This document shows positions 45,857-59,599 of a stretch of DNA of 64,000 nt, piece after piece; within the stretch, counting starts at the first letter, position 1, and each line of letters begins with the position of its first letter. The notes beneath the pieces were generated by a model, which was not told where the DNA came from, did not search any database, and worked only from the letters and a program-made list of their open reading frames with translations. A program made the position numbers and the translations under genes. The DNA is from Cephalopachus bancanus. Its lineage: Eukaryota > Chordata > Mammalia > Primates > Tarsiidae. The stretch spans positions 5,828,001 to 5,892,000 of the forward strand of contig JAPVLO010000133.1 in assembly GCA_027257055.1 (NCBI GenBank), read 5' to 3'.

Positions 45857-47465
45857 GTGTGTGGCAGAGATGGGAGCTGGAACAGAGGTGACAGAAGTGG
45901 GTTCTGGTTGCCAGCAATCCCAGCATCCCCCACTCCCCATCAGTTTTCCAGACTCCTTAGTAAGCAGCAAATACACTTCTTTGACATCTTTTATTCCTCC
46001 ATCAGTGTCTTCGTTCCTGCTCCCTCTCCCCGTTGGACTTCTTTCTCTTCATAACAAGGATCAGTTTATGAAACAACTTGAGCTGGAGGGAACATTTTGC
46101 CCTGAGTTGTTCGTGTGTCTTTCCCAGGCCCCTCTGACACACCTCCTACCATTGCAAGGGTTTTATTGCACATCTAAAGCAGACAGCCTGGCTAAACTCT
46201 TTAAACCAGGCAGTGCAACAAAGTCAGTGGTGTGAACACAGTCCGTTTCTAAGCATTCTCAATGTTTCCTTCCACTAAGCTGGAGGATAAATTCCTGGCT
46301 GGAAGTTAAAATAATTCCTTCAAACTACTGGGAAATTCGGTGCGACTTATCCAGTGAGGCATCGGATGTCAAGTGAGCTTTTCACATGCAAAGTTGTGGT
46401 GCACTATATAAAAACTGTTACTGAAGATGAATGTTGGAAGGGTGAGGTGAGGATGGAGGAGGAGGAGGTATGCTTCAGTTCTGTAACGGTAGGTATGTGT
46501 GCAGATTTGCCCAGACCCACGCACATTCACACACTCTGCAGCTTTAAAGCTGTCTGTTAGAAGGATGAGATGGAGTTCCAAGCCAGACCATGTTGGTTTG
46601 GACAGAAATTCTTACAGAATTATTAAGCCTTAAAAAAAGCAAAGGAGATGTCTGCATCTGCATTTGACCAGTTTGGTTTGGAAGAGGTTCATAATGGAAA
46701 AGTAATAAAACCGTAAGAGACACTGTCTTCTGAGCACAGTCTCGCTTTTACAAAGTCTAAACATGCGCTGCCCCATTTCGAATAAAGTGACAGTAGACAG
46801 ATGTCCCCGCGGTAATTTTGGGAGGGTTTTCTGTTGCTGCTGCCCCTTTTCCATTGATTATCGGCCAGGATAAACTTCAAGCTTTCTGTCCAGTGTTTTT
46901 CTGGCAAGGCCAGTCCTAGGAAGCAGGAATCCTCCAGTGTTATCTGCGGGGTCTTCCCTTCCCCTGCCCCTCTTCCTCCCACAGTGTTTACTTAGCCCTC
47001 AGTGGAGGCTTTTTCTGGTGTAACTGACGAGCTGGGGTTTGGAGGGCGAGGCTGGTGAGTGTGAGGGAAGGCACCTCCTGTGTGTGCCTGGCCACGGAGG
47101 GCCGTTCCCAGGAAGTATGTAATAAGCTTCGCCTATGAACATCGGACCTAATAGCTATCCAAGTTTTTTATTTCAACAGGAAAGCCAAAAACAGACCACT
47201 TGCTTCATTTGTACTCACCACTGGAAGTACTCTTATTGATAAATAATTCCCCAAACTAAGAATGAAATGCGAGAGGTGCAGGCTGAGTGGTTTGGGAGAG
47301 GGAATGAGTGCAGGAGGGAGGCATGCAGGGCAGTGTCCCTGGACAGGAGAGGCATGCTGTGCTCCCCTGGGGACAGTGAAACTGGCATTTGAGCATGTGG
47401 GGTTCCTCGCTGTCCTTCCAGGCAGCAGCTCAGAGCACAGTGATTTTTATATAGCAAGTACGTGA

Positions 47466-48082
<617 letters not shown>

Positions 48083-48269
48083 AAAACCCCTGGGATCGGA
48101 GCCAGTTCCCAAGTCCAGGATTGCCCTCCCTGCCCCAAATCCTGACCACATCGGCGGATACAGACTGGCGGTCGCCACATTTGCAGGGATCGAAAACAAA
48201 TTTGGACTTTACCTACCTCTCTTCAAGTCGCCGGCGTCTACCTCACAGGCAGTCGGCGAGGGCCCGTAG
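48083..48269 (+). CDS. SLC25A13: SLC25A13 (citrin) exon 18, terminal coding exon with stop
   Basis: The last 187 coding bases complete Val614, continue [13 protein letters not shown] and end AVGEGP followed by TAG at 48267-48269. This segment follows H6 and forms the C-terminal domain whose amphipathic helix packs on the N-terminal EF-hand domain in AGC carriers. [20 protein letters not shown] and [10 protein letters not shown] match the family. The GEGP-type ending and the short tail distinguish citrin from aralar, which has a longer alanine-rich tail. Summing the five exons gives 717 coding bases including the stop. Placed at c.1312-2028, this reproduces the human 675-residue length exactly. 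The extreme C terminus ([13 protein letters not shown]) is the least conserved part compared with recalled human sequence. Confidence 0.97.
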
Positions 48270-49205
48270 GAGGACCCGTCGGATATGGTTGCTGTCAGCC
48301 AGGGCTGCAGAGAGCACCCCTGCACCCTACTCATGACTGGCTTTTGTTGAAATTCAAGTTGGGGCATTTTATAACATGAAATCATTCATTTCTGTGTGTT
48401 TTCTTAACCAGATCATCATGAAATGATTCATAATTATCCCTTGGGACTCTGCCCGGAAACCTGTGTTTGTATCTGACAGTTGTTGGGATCTGGTCAACAC
48501 TAGCATGATTGGGAGGGAAGCAAGTCAGAATAGAAACTGGGGTTTACCTCACTGGACTAGGAGTGTCATCGTCAAGAGGCTATTGAGAAGCAGTCATGGT
48601 GCTTGCAGCAAAGTGCTTCAACTGGGGAGACACTGGGTGCGTGCTTAGAAAAATAGAGAAAAAAAAGAAAGAAAAAGGGGGAAACAAAATCAAAAGTAGC
48701 CAGCCCGGTTTCAAATACTAAGCGCATGAATTCCATCTCTGGCTTATATTATGAAGCTTTATGTGAACCACGTTTCCTTGTAATGAAAACCACGTTGGCG
48801 ATGTTTAGTAATCAGATTCTGTTACTGGTACCAAGACAACTAGGGAAACGTCTTTGCACTTTAGGGAAGTGCTTTTGGCGTTTTATGACCTAGACAGAGA
48901 AGCTGAAACATGGCCCCTCTCCCGGAAGTGTTGACTTGGGTCACTGCTTGGGTGATGCTCACATACTGATTCCTGCCCACCCAGTCAACACTGTAGAAAA
49001 ATGCACACACCCTATTCCTGCTCCTGCCCCAGGCCCACCCCTAACCCATAATTGGCTTCCATTTGCTTTGAAAATCCACTCGATCTTGAATCATGTAAGA
49101 CAAATATATCCTAATATTTTTATTTAATTCATGGTGCCTTCCCAACGGTCAGAGGCTCGTGTGTTTGTGAAGGTGGAAAATAAACTATTTTTAAAGCTAT
49201 TGAGT
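48270..49205 (+). other. SLC25A13: SLC25A13 3' UTR
   Basis: This roughly 935-base stretch runs from the citrin stop codon to the predicted cleavage site. It is free of recognisable SINEs or LINEs, in contrast to the flanking introns, which fits constraint on a 3' UTR. An A-rich stretch lies near 48650-48690. The cleavage position is inferred from the poly(A) signal at 49179-49184 and the GT-rich sequence after it; no transcript evidence was available. Confidence 0.8.
49179..49184 (+). terminator. SLC25A13: AATAAA polyadenylation signal of SLC25A13
   Basis: A canonical AATAAA lies about 910 bases after the stop codon. It is followed 30-55 bases later by a GT-rich element (ttatgtatgttgtgcg), the usual arrangement for cleavage and polyadenylation. 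No equally convincing signal lies between the stop codon and this site. Confidence 0.82.
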
Positions 49206-50042
49206 TGCTTGCTCTTATGTATGTTGTGCGACGAGTGGCTATAGTGATTGCCAGTACTGGGCTCTAAGTTGGGTTTTGAGGGGAATTTTATTCATACAAT
49301 TCATATTATTCATACTCCTCATGATCCTTCAAGGTAATGTTGTTCCCTCATTTTCATGGTTCAGAGTGAGTTTGAGAAACTACATTTTAACCCTAGGTAA
49401 GCACAGAACTAGCAAACTGATTTCCAGCACTTTTGGTGGTTTCTTGTCATGATGATTAAAGTCATATAAAGTTTCAGTCGAAGTTAGACATGAAAATTGG
49501 TGTGAATGGAAATTGCATTTTCTAAGCTAATCTTGCTCTTGCTCATAACAGAACTGCATTCCACTGTATCTAACATTTGCTGATCTCTGGCTAGCACAAT
49601 CATGCCTTGGGGAAGCAGCCACAGGGGCCACTGGTAGCTCTGTTGCGGTCCATGTGAATATTCCCATCTCCCTCCGTAGCGGACAGCCATTTTCAGATCT
49701 CTCCGTAGGCCAGCAGGCTGACATTCGAAGTCACAACTTGGCACTGGAGAGAGTCAACACCATTCACAAGTGTCTTATGTTTTCTTTTTTGAGGAAAAGC
49801 TATGTCACCTTCACCAGGACAAATACATGCATAGCTTCTTCCATACCCACTTGACAAAACCAAGGGGGAACCCTCCCCCAGTTCTGTGTGATAAGTGATA
49901 AATAGCTACACAAGGACCAGCCACAGAACACCAGACATGTCTCAGGGTTGTGGATGGTGTTAGGATAGCAAAGCAGCACACCAGCTCTGGTCTTTCGAAT
50001 GCAGAGCAGAATCCCTGAGTCTCAGCCTTCTTTTTCTTTTTC

Positions 50043-50365
50043 TTTTTTTTTTTTTTTGAGTTGGAGTCTCACTCTGTTGCCCAGACTGGAGTGCAGTGGC
50101 ACGCTCCCAGCCACCGCAGCCTCGACCTGCTGGACTCCGATGATCCTTCTGCCTCAGCCTTCCAAGTAGCTGGAACTGCAGGCGCGCACTACCATGCCTG
50201 GCTGATTATTATTATTATTATTATTATTATTATTGTTATTATTATTATTATAGAGATGAGTTCTCACCAAGTTGCCCAGGCAGGTCTCGAACCCATGGGC
50301 TCAGACAATCCACTCACCTCAGCCTCCCAAAGCACGGGATTACAGGCTGAGCCACCGAGCCCGGC
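50043..50365 (-). mobile_element. Dimeric Alu-type SINE with (ATT)n linker expansion
   Basis: Antisense young-subfamily copy. The normal linker T-run is replaced by an (ATT)n microsatellite at about 50205-50251. Confidence 0.93.
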
Positions 50366-52849
50366 TTCTGCGTTCTTTTTCTTCACTTGCTTGAAATTTT
50401 CTAGAAGACCAAATTTTCATGATGAGAACACAGCCCCGAAGTCTGTAGAATGTGTCACCCCACCTGCCTCCTTGGGGGCCACACATGGGGCAGAGAGGGC
50501 ATCATGGCCTCACTACAATTTCCCAGAGGCCAAGGGCAGGTCTTTCCAGCAAACAAAACCCAGAAGGTCCCAGAAGGCAGCGGAGACAGGGCCACATGCC
50601 TGCGTTTCCTTGCAATCCTTGGCAGACTCTGGGGACAGGCAATGACTGGGGGGTCTTTGCCTGTGAGTTCTGCTCAGTGGGTGGTGTGACTATGACAGGC
50701 GTGACTGTGACTGTCACCATGCCATGGCAACCACTGTACCATTCGCCTGCGCTTCCATTCTTACAAGGTGACAGCACATCCGTCGTCGTTGGCAGTGGTG
50801 TGGCGGCTGTCGGTATGGGTTCCCCCCAGAAGGCTGAGGGACTGAAGGGGGTGACCCCTGTGGGTCTGCCTACCCAGGCCACCTCCCTTGCCCGCCGCCT
50901 GGAGTGTCTCAGCTCCACTTCATGACTCTGTGACTCTTGGGGGTGGTATGGGTGGTAAGAGGGGTCTGACTTTCTCGTAGTGGCTTTTTTTTTTACCAAA
51001 GGGGAAAAAATGTGGAACCGACCACAAAGTGCACACTGGCTCTTGGATTCCTAGTGTGGCCAGGCTCCTTGAGGTTGGGTGGCACACTGTCGCCAAGCTC
51101 CTGCTACACCTCGTAACCTGCAGCCTCTGCTGAGCTCCCTGGGGTTGCCTTAATCCCAGCCACCAGGGTTACACAGGGGGAGGTTGGAAGTCTGGCACAG
51201 AAAGGAGTCGTTTAAGTGCTTATTGCATTTCAGACTTTAGCTTTTACTTAGTTAAACTATTCCCCACGACTGGAAAATAGTGTTTAAAATGCTGGACTTA
51301 TATGTTATTGAACGGGGTGGGCTATGTAAACCTCAGTATGCTTACATTTTGACAATCTTCTTGAAATGCGTAACAGCACAGCACCTAACGCAACCCTTTA
51401 GGAATTCTTCAGGTAGAGGGAGGGGTCCTTAGTATCCTGTCTTGTGGTTCCACCTATCAACCTTCTAGAAGAACTGTCCCTAAAAGTCACTGTGTGCCAT
51501 CTGCCGCAGAAGCCATACTTGTGGGGATAAAGTATTCTTGCCACTGAGCCAAGTCCCGTTTTAAATTCAGGATCATCAGATGCTTTCAGGAAGTGGATTT
51601 TTCTGGAGATTCTGAAAACACATGTTCCCTGGTCAGGGCAGCACAATGGTCTTTCCACAATGGTGCTGCCCACAAAGGAGCAGGAGCCTTTTGTTTTACC
51701 TTTGGAGAAGAGGCCTCACCAAGGCGTGCAGCAATGCTCTGGTGACCACAGAGAAAGCCCTGCCTTCTGCTCGCGTCCATGTTGGGCTCTGTGAGGTAGA
51801 ATCATGTCTCTGATACTCTTAGTAGACTGTTATCATTTTGAGGGATGGATAAATGGTTGAGTAGATGAATTGTTGAGAAATGTCATTTTCTTCCCAATCA
51901 GCTATCGCCATCCTTTTCCCACTACACAGATCTTTTCTGCTACTGGAGCTGGAACCATAACTGAAAACAGTCAGTCTCATGTTGATCACTTACCTTAGCT
52001 GCCATAAATAAATCTTCTATTAAAGCAACTATCGCTATCTAAAATCACATTTAATTAGCTGGTTACTTTGAGTCAGAAGCCATCACATAAACTATAAGAT
52101 AAATGTAAATTCTCTGGTCATTGTTAAAAATAAAACTTTTTAAAAATCACATCCTTGAGACAAGTTTTGCATCAGCATTGAAAGGTATCGTTGCAACAGT
52201 TTTTCTTAGCAATGAATGTCCTACTTGTTTACAGCTCATTCTCTCGGTTTCTCGAGCTTTGCCTTAGAAGATGCTGAAGACGAGAACTCTCTTTGAGAAG
52301 GGTTTATTTTTAGCTAGTGCATTAATTGACTCTAAGAAGAGTCCAAATGGAACACTGCTTTCATCTACTGGGATAACCTAATAAAATAATGTTGTTTGCT
52401 TTTAGATTCCCGGCTGTTAAGGGGGTTTTGCTCAAGGCAAAACCGCAGTCCCCTCGAATAATTTTAGAAGGAAAATCATGAAGACACAGTAATTGTGCCT
52501 GTCTGGGCCTGGCCTCCCCCGGGTCACACCCCAGCATGCGGGTCTGGCCACCAAGGTTCCTGCGGCCGCTGCTGCTTTGAGCAGGGCCCTTCAGAGGATG
52601 CTTCGTCTACAGAGAAGCTGTTCTCAAGGCGACTCGAATGCGCAGGCAAGCTCTGGGGACAGACTGTTCCAGCGAGCTCATGTGCAAGGTGGGAGGAGGG
52701 TCCACCACTTGCCGAAATGCTTCCCCATCTCCCCTCACTCCTCCACCTCCCAGCTCTGCCCTGGGGCTCCTGGGATGCTGCCTTCACTCCTCTGAGTTCT
52801 TTGGCCAGTAGGAACTAGTAAAGGTGAGAGTGACAGCATGGCAAGCACC

Positions 52850-52970
52850 ATTACCACCATCACGATATGTGCTATCCATTTCTCCATGTTCAAAACCAGG
52901 AACTCAAGACAGTTAAGCAGTCTCTCAGCTAGCAAGTGGTAGAGCACAGACTTGAACCCAGGGCTCACGG
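52850..52970 (-). repeat. MIR-like fragment
   Basis: 'caggaactcaagacagttaagcagtctctcagctagcaagtggtagagcacagacttgaacccaggg' matches the antisense MIR core order. Confidence 0.7.
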
Positions 52971-54483
52971 CCACCCACCCTTCCTGTGGGGTTTCTCAAC
53001 CGTGCTGCACAGAAAATTCTCCGATCACTGTAACCCAGGACGTCCTACTGCCTCCAGTCCTCAGCACCACATGTGTCATTGTCACTTTGAGGGAAGGGAA
53101 GGGTGATTGTCAACTCTTCACCACTGCAAGTGTATGTGCGACCTCAGGGAATCCCAGGACCTGAGGACCAGCCGAGTCTCGGCAACCCTTTTGAGGTTTC
53201 TCTTAAACTCCTTTACAGCCTATTAAAGTCAGTAAGGAGAGGATTAAGGTAAACTGGAAGCATCTGCCCCACCGGCGTAAAATGGGAAGGTAACATGGAG
53301 GTAGATTTACAAATTGCTGCAGTGCAACGTGATGTGACATGAACCAAACTGGCTATTCAAAAAATCTCTACTTAGAGAACTCTGTTATCCAACAAAGTTG
53401 AAAGTGTGGAAAACCAAGTTAAAATCAATATCTTTGGGTACTTGGCCTCCAAGTGTGTCTAGAGGGAATGGAGACAGCTCACAGAATGTGGGGTTTGCTG
53501 GAATTATTTGAGGACATGAAGTCTCAATCTCCGCTAATGGTGGAAAGTCTCTGCTTTCCTGGCTAGCTTCCTGCCCAGCCCTCAGCTGAAGGACAGGCTG
53601 GCTCCATGCCAGTGTGGGCTGCCCCTCCCCTCTCTTACATGAGTGAGAGCAGATTACTACTGACCCATACCAAAAGTTGACAGCATATTCTTCCCGGGAA
53701 ATTTTTTTTTAATAGTAAAATGTCATATTCTCACTCTGTTCTCAAGAGTGGTATATTCCAGAGTGGGAATTTCTGTCTTGAAGCAGAATGTGCCCACATA
53801 AGCCCTGAGAAGCTAGGTAGACGTTATCAATTTGAGAGCTTACGTCTCCTGGCAATTAACTGCCCCATGTAAGAGTCTATACTTTATGGTGGCACTTCAT
53901 GTGGGCTAGCTCCCATGTTGTAACTTACATTCTGTTAGAGGAAAGTCCGAAAATGAAAAGTTGGAATGAAGAACACGGAAATGGGCTTTTTATTTTTCTT
54001 CTGAAGAGAGAAGTGAAGTCAGTACTCGCTGGATTTTATTGCTATGAAAAGGAGCGATTTCTCTAGATTGTCAGGCTCAGCCTCTGTCCTGCCCATGACT
54101 GGTACCTGCTTCATGTTTCCACATTGAAGAAGCAGGTCACGCTTCACCTGAAGCTTTAGCTTACCCTCTGGCCACAACTTATGAACCTGGTGATTTCTTT
54201 CTTTCTTTCTTTCTATAGTTTGCCCGTGTAAGAGTGAATGTAGAGAAACCATCAATTATCTCTTTTTGGTACTTGAACTTAAACATGGCATTCTCTCCAT
54301 TCACACGATTTAGGAAGTGTTGATTTGATTTACAGTTGATTTGGTTTAATAACTAAGCTTTCTAATACCACACATATCTGGCTAAGTTAAAAATTATGAC
54401 AATGACGTTGGCATAAGTTGAACTCAAGGGATAAGCTGTCTTTTATTTTTAAACTGTTTAAAAATAAATTTTTTAAAAATTCA

Positions 54484-54780
<297 letters not shown>

Positions 54781-55657
54781 AAAACGAAACAACAAAACAT
54801 AGTAATGTACCACCAAAATCACAAAGTCAATATTTAAAAATGTCTTTCCCTTCATAGACATCAACTCTAGTTTACTTTTCTCTGCCTTAAACCATACCTT
54901 TAAGAGAGTTCTGCTTCTGATTATAATGGAACAATAGGGAAAACTAGAAAACTGGACCAAACTCTATGATACAATGTTTTTTAAGCATGGGATATGCAGC
55001 AACATAGGACTGTGAACTCTGACAGAAAGGAAACTGACCAGGTAAGACCCACTGTTACCCCAGCTGACTTCCAGGAAACAGATACCAACCACTGTGTAGG
55101 AAAGGAGATCCCAGGTAGCACCCCAGCCAGCTCCCCAGATGGAAGAGATGGGCATCAGAGGTAGGGAGGCCAGGAGAGCTAGACTGTGGAAAATCATGTC
55201 CCATATGAGAGAGAGCTGTTCCTCAAGATGCCTCTAGGGTTTTGCAGGGAATTCTCCAGTCTCTGGTCAAGTACCAATCTCATCATTTCTGAGGGGAAAC
55301 CATCCAAAACTTGGGGAAGAAGTCCCAGAAGGGAGGATGCAGAAAAACCCTGAAACTCACCAGGAGCAGAGTGTGTGTCCACCAGTCAAAGCAGAAGGGC
55401 TTCATAATACACAGAACATCAGGTAAAATTCCCAGAAGGGAGTCACATTACAAATAAAGCTAAGTTAGTCCTACAGAAAAGGTTACTCTACCCAGAGAGT
55501 AGGTTTTGCAAGGATCCAGTGGCTTCCAAGCAATTTAACTGCTCATCAGAACAAATTCAGAACTATTTAAAAGAAAACAACAACATCTCACAATATGTGA
55601 GGCAAAATCACAATGACCAGCATCTAATCAAAAATCCCCAGTCAAAAAAGAAGATAA

Positions 55658-55946
55658 GCCAGGCTTGGTGGCTCAGCCCATAATCCCGCACATTTGGGAG
55701 GCTGAGGTGAGTGGATTGCCTGAGCCCGCAGGTTCGAGACCCACCTGGGCAATTTGGCGAGACCTCATCTCTACAATAATTAAAAAAAAAAAATAGCCAG
55801 GCATGGTAGCATGCACCTGTAGTTCCAGCTACTTGGAAGGCTGAGGCAGAAGGATCACCAGCAGGTCGAGGCTGTGGTGGCTGGGAGCGGCCACTGCACT
55901 CCAGTCTGGGCGACAGAGTGAGACTCCAACTCAAAAAAAAAAAAAA
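55658..55946 (+). mobile_element. Dimeric Alu-type SINE inside the L1
   Basis: Young-subfamily copy with a short right-arm deletion ('atcaccagcaggtcgagg'). Flanks aaaagaagataa / aaaagaaggtaa. Confidence 0.93.
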
Positions 55947-56703
55947 GAAGGTAAAAAATAGAAATCATAGTAATGTGAAAAATAATCAGCAGAAACAAAT
56001 ATGTCAGACAATGACGCCAGTAGCAAGTCCATGAGGAGAGCTGTTATAAATAATCTATACAATCAGGAAGGAAGGGGAAATCATGACATGAGGAGAAATG
56101 GAAGATGCAAAAGACCGTGGAAATTACAATATCTGACATGAAAAAATAAACATGTCATGGGTGATCCTTCTTGAAGGCACAGCAAAGGAAATCCTACAAA
56201 ATAAAGCAGAAAAGAAAAATAATTAAGTTGGGTACAGTAACAAGGAGGATAACATAGTATATCTGGGGTCCCAGCAAAAAGGGAGAGCAGAAAAAGTAGT
56301 ATTGAAAGAAGTAACAACTAAAACATTTCCAACTTAAAAAAAAACAAACCTATAAATCCTTGAAGATCATTGAACCCCAAGCAAACAAACTTAAAGAAAA
56401 CCACACCAAAATAATCATTATGAAAATGATGAAAACCAGTAACAAACAGAATATATTAAAAGTAACCAGAGGAAAAAGAAACTATAATCTACAGAGAAAG
56501 ATGATAATAAGAAAAGATTTCTGATTGGAAACTATATAAGCTAAAAAACAATGGGAAGAAATCTTTAAGGCAGAAAAAAAAAACAAAATAAAGCACTGTC
56601 AATCAGAAATGCACAGTGAAAATATCTTTTAAAATTGGAGACAAAAATAAGACAAAAGAGAATTCACATTGCTGATAATTTATATTAAAAGAAGTGTAAG
56701 CAA

Positions 56704-56997
56704 GCCGGGCTTGGTGGCTCAGCCTATAATCCCGCGCCTTTGGGAGGCTGAGGTGAGTGGATTGCCTGAGCCCACGGGTTCGAGACCCGCCTGGGCAGCG
56801 AGACCTCATCTCTACAATAAATCAAAAAAATCAGTCGGGCGTGGTAGCGCATGCCTTTAATTCCGGCTACTTGGAAGGCTGAGGTGGAAGGATCGCCGGA
56901 GCCCAGCAGGTCGAGGCTGCGGTGGCCGGGAATGGCCACTGCACTCCAGTCTGGGTGACAGAGTGAGACTCCAACTCAAAAAAAAAAAAAAAAAAAA
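56704..56997 (+). mobile_element. Dimeric Alu-type SINE inside the L1
   Basis: Near-consensus copy. Target duplication aaagaagtgtaa on both sides. Confidence 0.94.
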
Positions 56998-59599
56998 GAA
57001 GTGTAAATACAGGTCACCCGGCAGGAAGAAATGATACCAGATGGAAATTTAGATTTATACAAAGAAATGAACAGTTTCAAAATGGAAAATAAAAGAGTAC
57101 ATTTTCTAAACAACTTTTTCTTGTTTTTAGAATTTTTTAAAAGTCAACTTTCTAAAGCAAAACCAATAATGATGTATTGTGAGGTTACGTAGTGGTAAAA
57201 TGTACAAAAATAAATAGCACAAAGGAAAAGAAAAGGAAATGGAAGCATAACGTCAAAAGGTTCTTATACTATATATGAATATTACTTTAAGGTAAAATGT
57301 TCGAAGTAGATGCATGTTGTAAACCCCTAGAATAAACACTAAAATAACGATAAAAATCAAATGAAACAGATTTAGCTAATAAGACATTAGTGGATACAAA
57401 ATGGAAATCTTAAATATAAAAATCCAAAAGAAGACAAGGAAAGAGAAAAAAAAGAACAAAGAACAGATGGGGCAAATAAAAAACAAAGATAAGACAATAC
57501 ATTTTTCATTAAATATAAATGACCTAACCACCCTAATTAAAAGACAGAGATTGTCAAATTAAATAATAATAATAATAAAAGACTCAACTATATGGTACCA
57601 AAAAGAAAAAAAAAAACTTTAAATGTAAAATAACAGATAGAAGTAAATTGATGGAAAAAGATATTCCATGTATTCACAAATCAAAACTAAAAAGTTGGAG
57701 TTGCCTATGTTGGTATCAGCCAAACTAGACTTAAGGAAAAGAACTATTACTGGGGATAAAGAGCAACTTTCATGTTGATAAAGGATTGATTTGTCACAAA
57801 CACAAGAAATTCTAAAACTTCAGATACATTTAAAAAATTGATACAACTGGAAGAAGAAATGTAAGAAATCCATAATTACACTTCCAGATTTCAACACACT
57901 TTTCTCAATAATTGATGTAACAATTAATCAGAAAATCAGTAGGTGTACTGATTTGTCAAATAATTAATCTAATTCACATTTTTATAATGCTCCACCCGAC
58001 AACAACATAATACACATTCTTCCTAAGCACAAACAAAATTTCACTAAGAAAACTCATAATATGAACCATAAAACTAATCTCAATAATTGTAAAAGGATTG
58101 AAACTATATACAGTATGTTCTCTGACTACAACAGAATTGAACTGGAAATTAATAACTGAAAGATATTTAGAAAATCCCCATATAATTAACAAATAAGCAA
58201 TAATACTTTTATACAACCTATGTGTCAGAAAAGAAATCATATGGAATATTAGAAAATATTCTGCCTGAATGAAAATGAAAACATTGCATATCAAAATTTG
58301 TACAATGCAGGCATAGTAGTGTTTAGAGAGAACTGTGTACCATTAAATGCTTACATCAGAAAGACAAAATATCTCGAGTCAATTATCTAATTTTTCATCT
58401 TAACGAACTAGAAAAAGAAGAGCAAATTCAACTCCAAAGATGCAAAAGATAAAAAAATAAACAGCAGAAGTCAATGAAATAGAAACAGGGAAACAATCAT
58501 TATAAACAATTTTTAAAAACCTAAATATGATTCTTTAAAAAGAGTAGCAAAATGAAAACTCTCCAGGTAGACTTCTCAGAAAAAGAAAAAACAAGCACAT
58601 CATCATTATCAATAATTAAAGCAGGGACATCACTACAGAGTCTTTACAGAGATAGTAAAGTAATAACAAAGGAATGTTATGAACAAATTTATGCCTATAA
58701 TCGAAACAACACAGGTGAAGCAGATTCCCTTCCAACCCATATATGAACCAAGCTCTGAGATTTTCTTCTTTTTCAGCTGGTCCTACACTACCAGTCCTCC
58801 CCCCATATGGCCATGTGGGAAGGGTAGACATGGATATGGACATGAGGGGACCTGGGGGAGGAGAGCTGGTAAACCCTGCTGGATGACCCTGGGCTTCTGC
58901 ACTACTTGTTCATACAGCTTACTACGTGCAGAATTCCAGTGTGCAATTTCTGTCTTACAAGGGGTTTCTTTGAGGTCTGTCTGACCTTATGATATGGTGG
59001 GGATAATGGGCATGTGGATGCATGGTAAGCTCATATTTCATGGCAAAGAACTTCATTTCTTCCAACACCTAGTAATGTGCTGGGTGCTGTTTTTGCTTCA
59101 GATGATATGACCTTCCGCAAAATCCCATGAGCCACTACTGTAACTTTCCTGCTGGGGCTGGTCATGAGTTCCATACCACATCTTTTCCTGCCACTGCCAC
59201 CTCCATATTGCATTAGGTTGATGCATAATTTCTTGGTGTTTGTTTTTGGCACGGCAACACTGCAGTGTTGGGAGTTTATCGTTTGTCATTTGGAGTGACA
59301 ATGTTGTACTTGGAACTATGTCTTTCATTTTGCAGATTTGAAGAATCTATTTGTGGGCTAAAGAAGATGAAGCATCAAGTGGCAAAAAAGAACTTTCTGA
59401 CATCTTCTTCTGCTTGAGTTTAACAGAGGATAAAGGCAGAGGAGGTGGCTTGAGACATTTGGACTGTGTGCAAGGAGAATGTCAGCGGGAAAGCATGACA
59501 CGAGGGCCACTTGACCTGAGTGATTCTCCACATTCAGGGGGACCATCAGTCAACCCAAGAATTGACAAATATGATAAACTGTTACCAGTCAACTATTTG

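Larger units (their letters stand above)
55380..58740 (+). mobile_element. Old L1 (L1M-type), long decayed copy
   Basis: The A-rich + strand carries old L1 landmarks in order: 'gaaagatgataataagaaaagatttc' and 'cactgtcaatcagaaatgcac' (56500-56620), 'atgacctaaccaccctaattaaaagacagag' (57520), 'actacaacagaattgaactggaaattaataac' (58125) and 'gaactagaaaaagaagagcaaattcaac' (58400). Reading frames are broken throughout. Two SINEs interrupt it. The 5' part (before 56000) is less certain. Confidence 0.8.

Noticed and set aside
50452..50999. Overlapping 157- and 165-codon frames on opposite strands
   Set aside because: GC-rich composition explains them. No homologue, initiation context or exon structure could be supported.
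52493..52818. Two overlapping frames of 100 and 107 codons
   Set aside because: GC-rich intergenic sequence with no splice sites or domain signal; not supported as a gene.
59214..59345. Possible third mariner end ('ttaggttgatgcataatttcttgg')
   Set aside because: It resembles the start of Hsmar1-type ends, but I found no matching inverted end or transposase sequence nearby.
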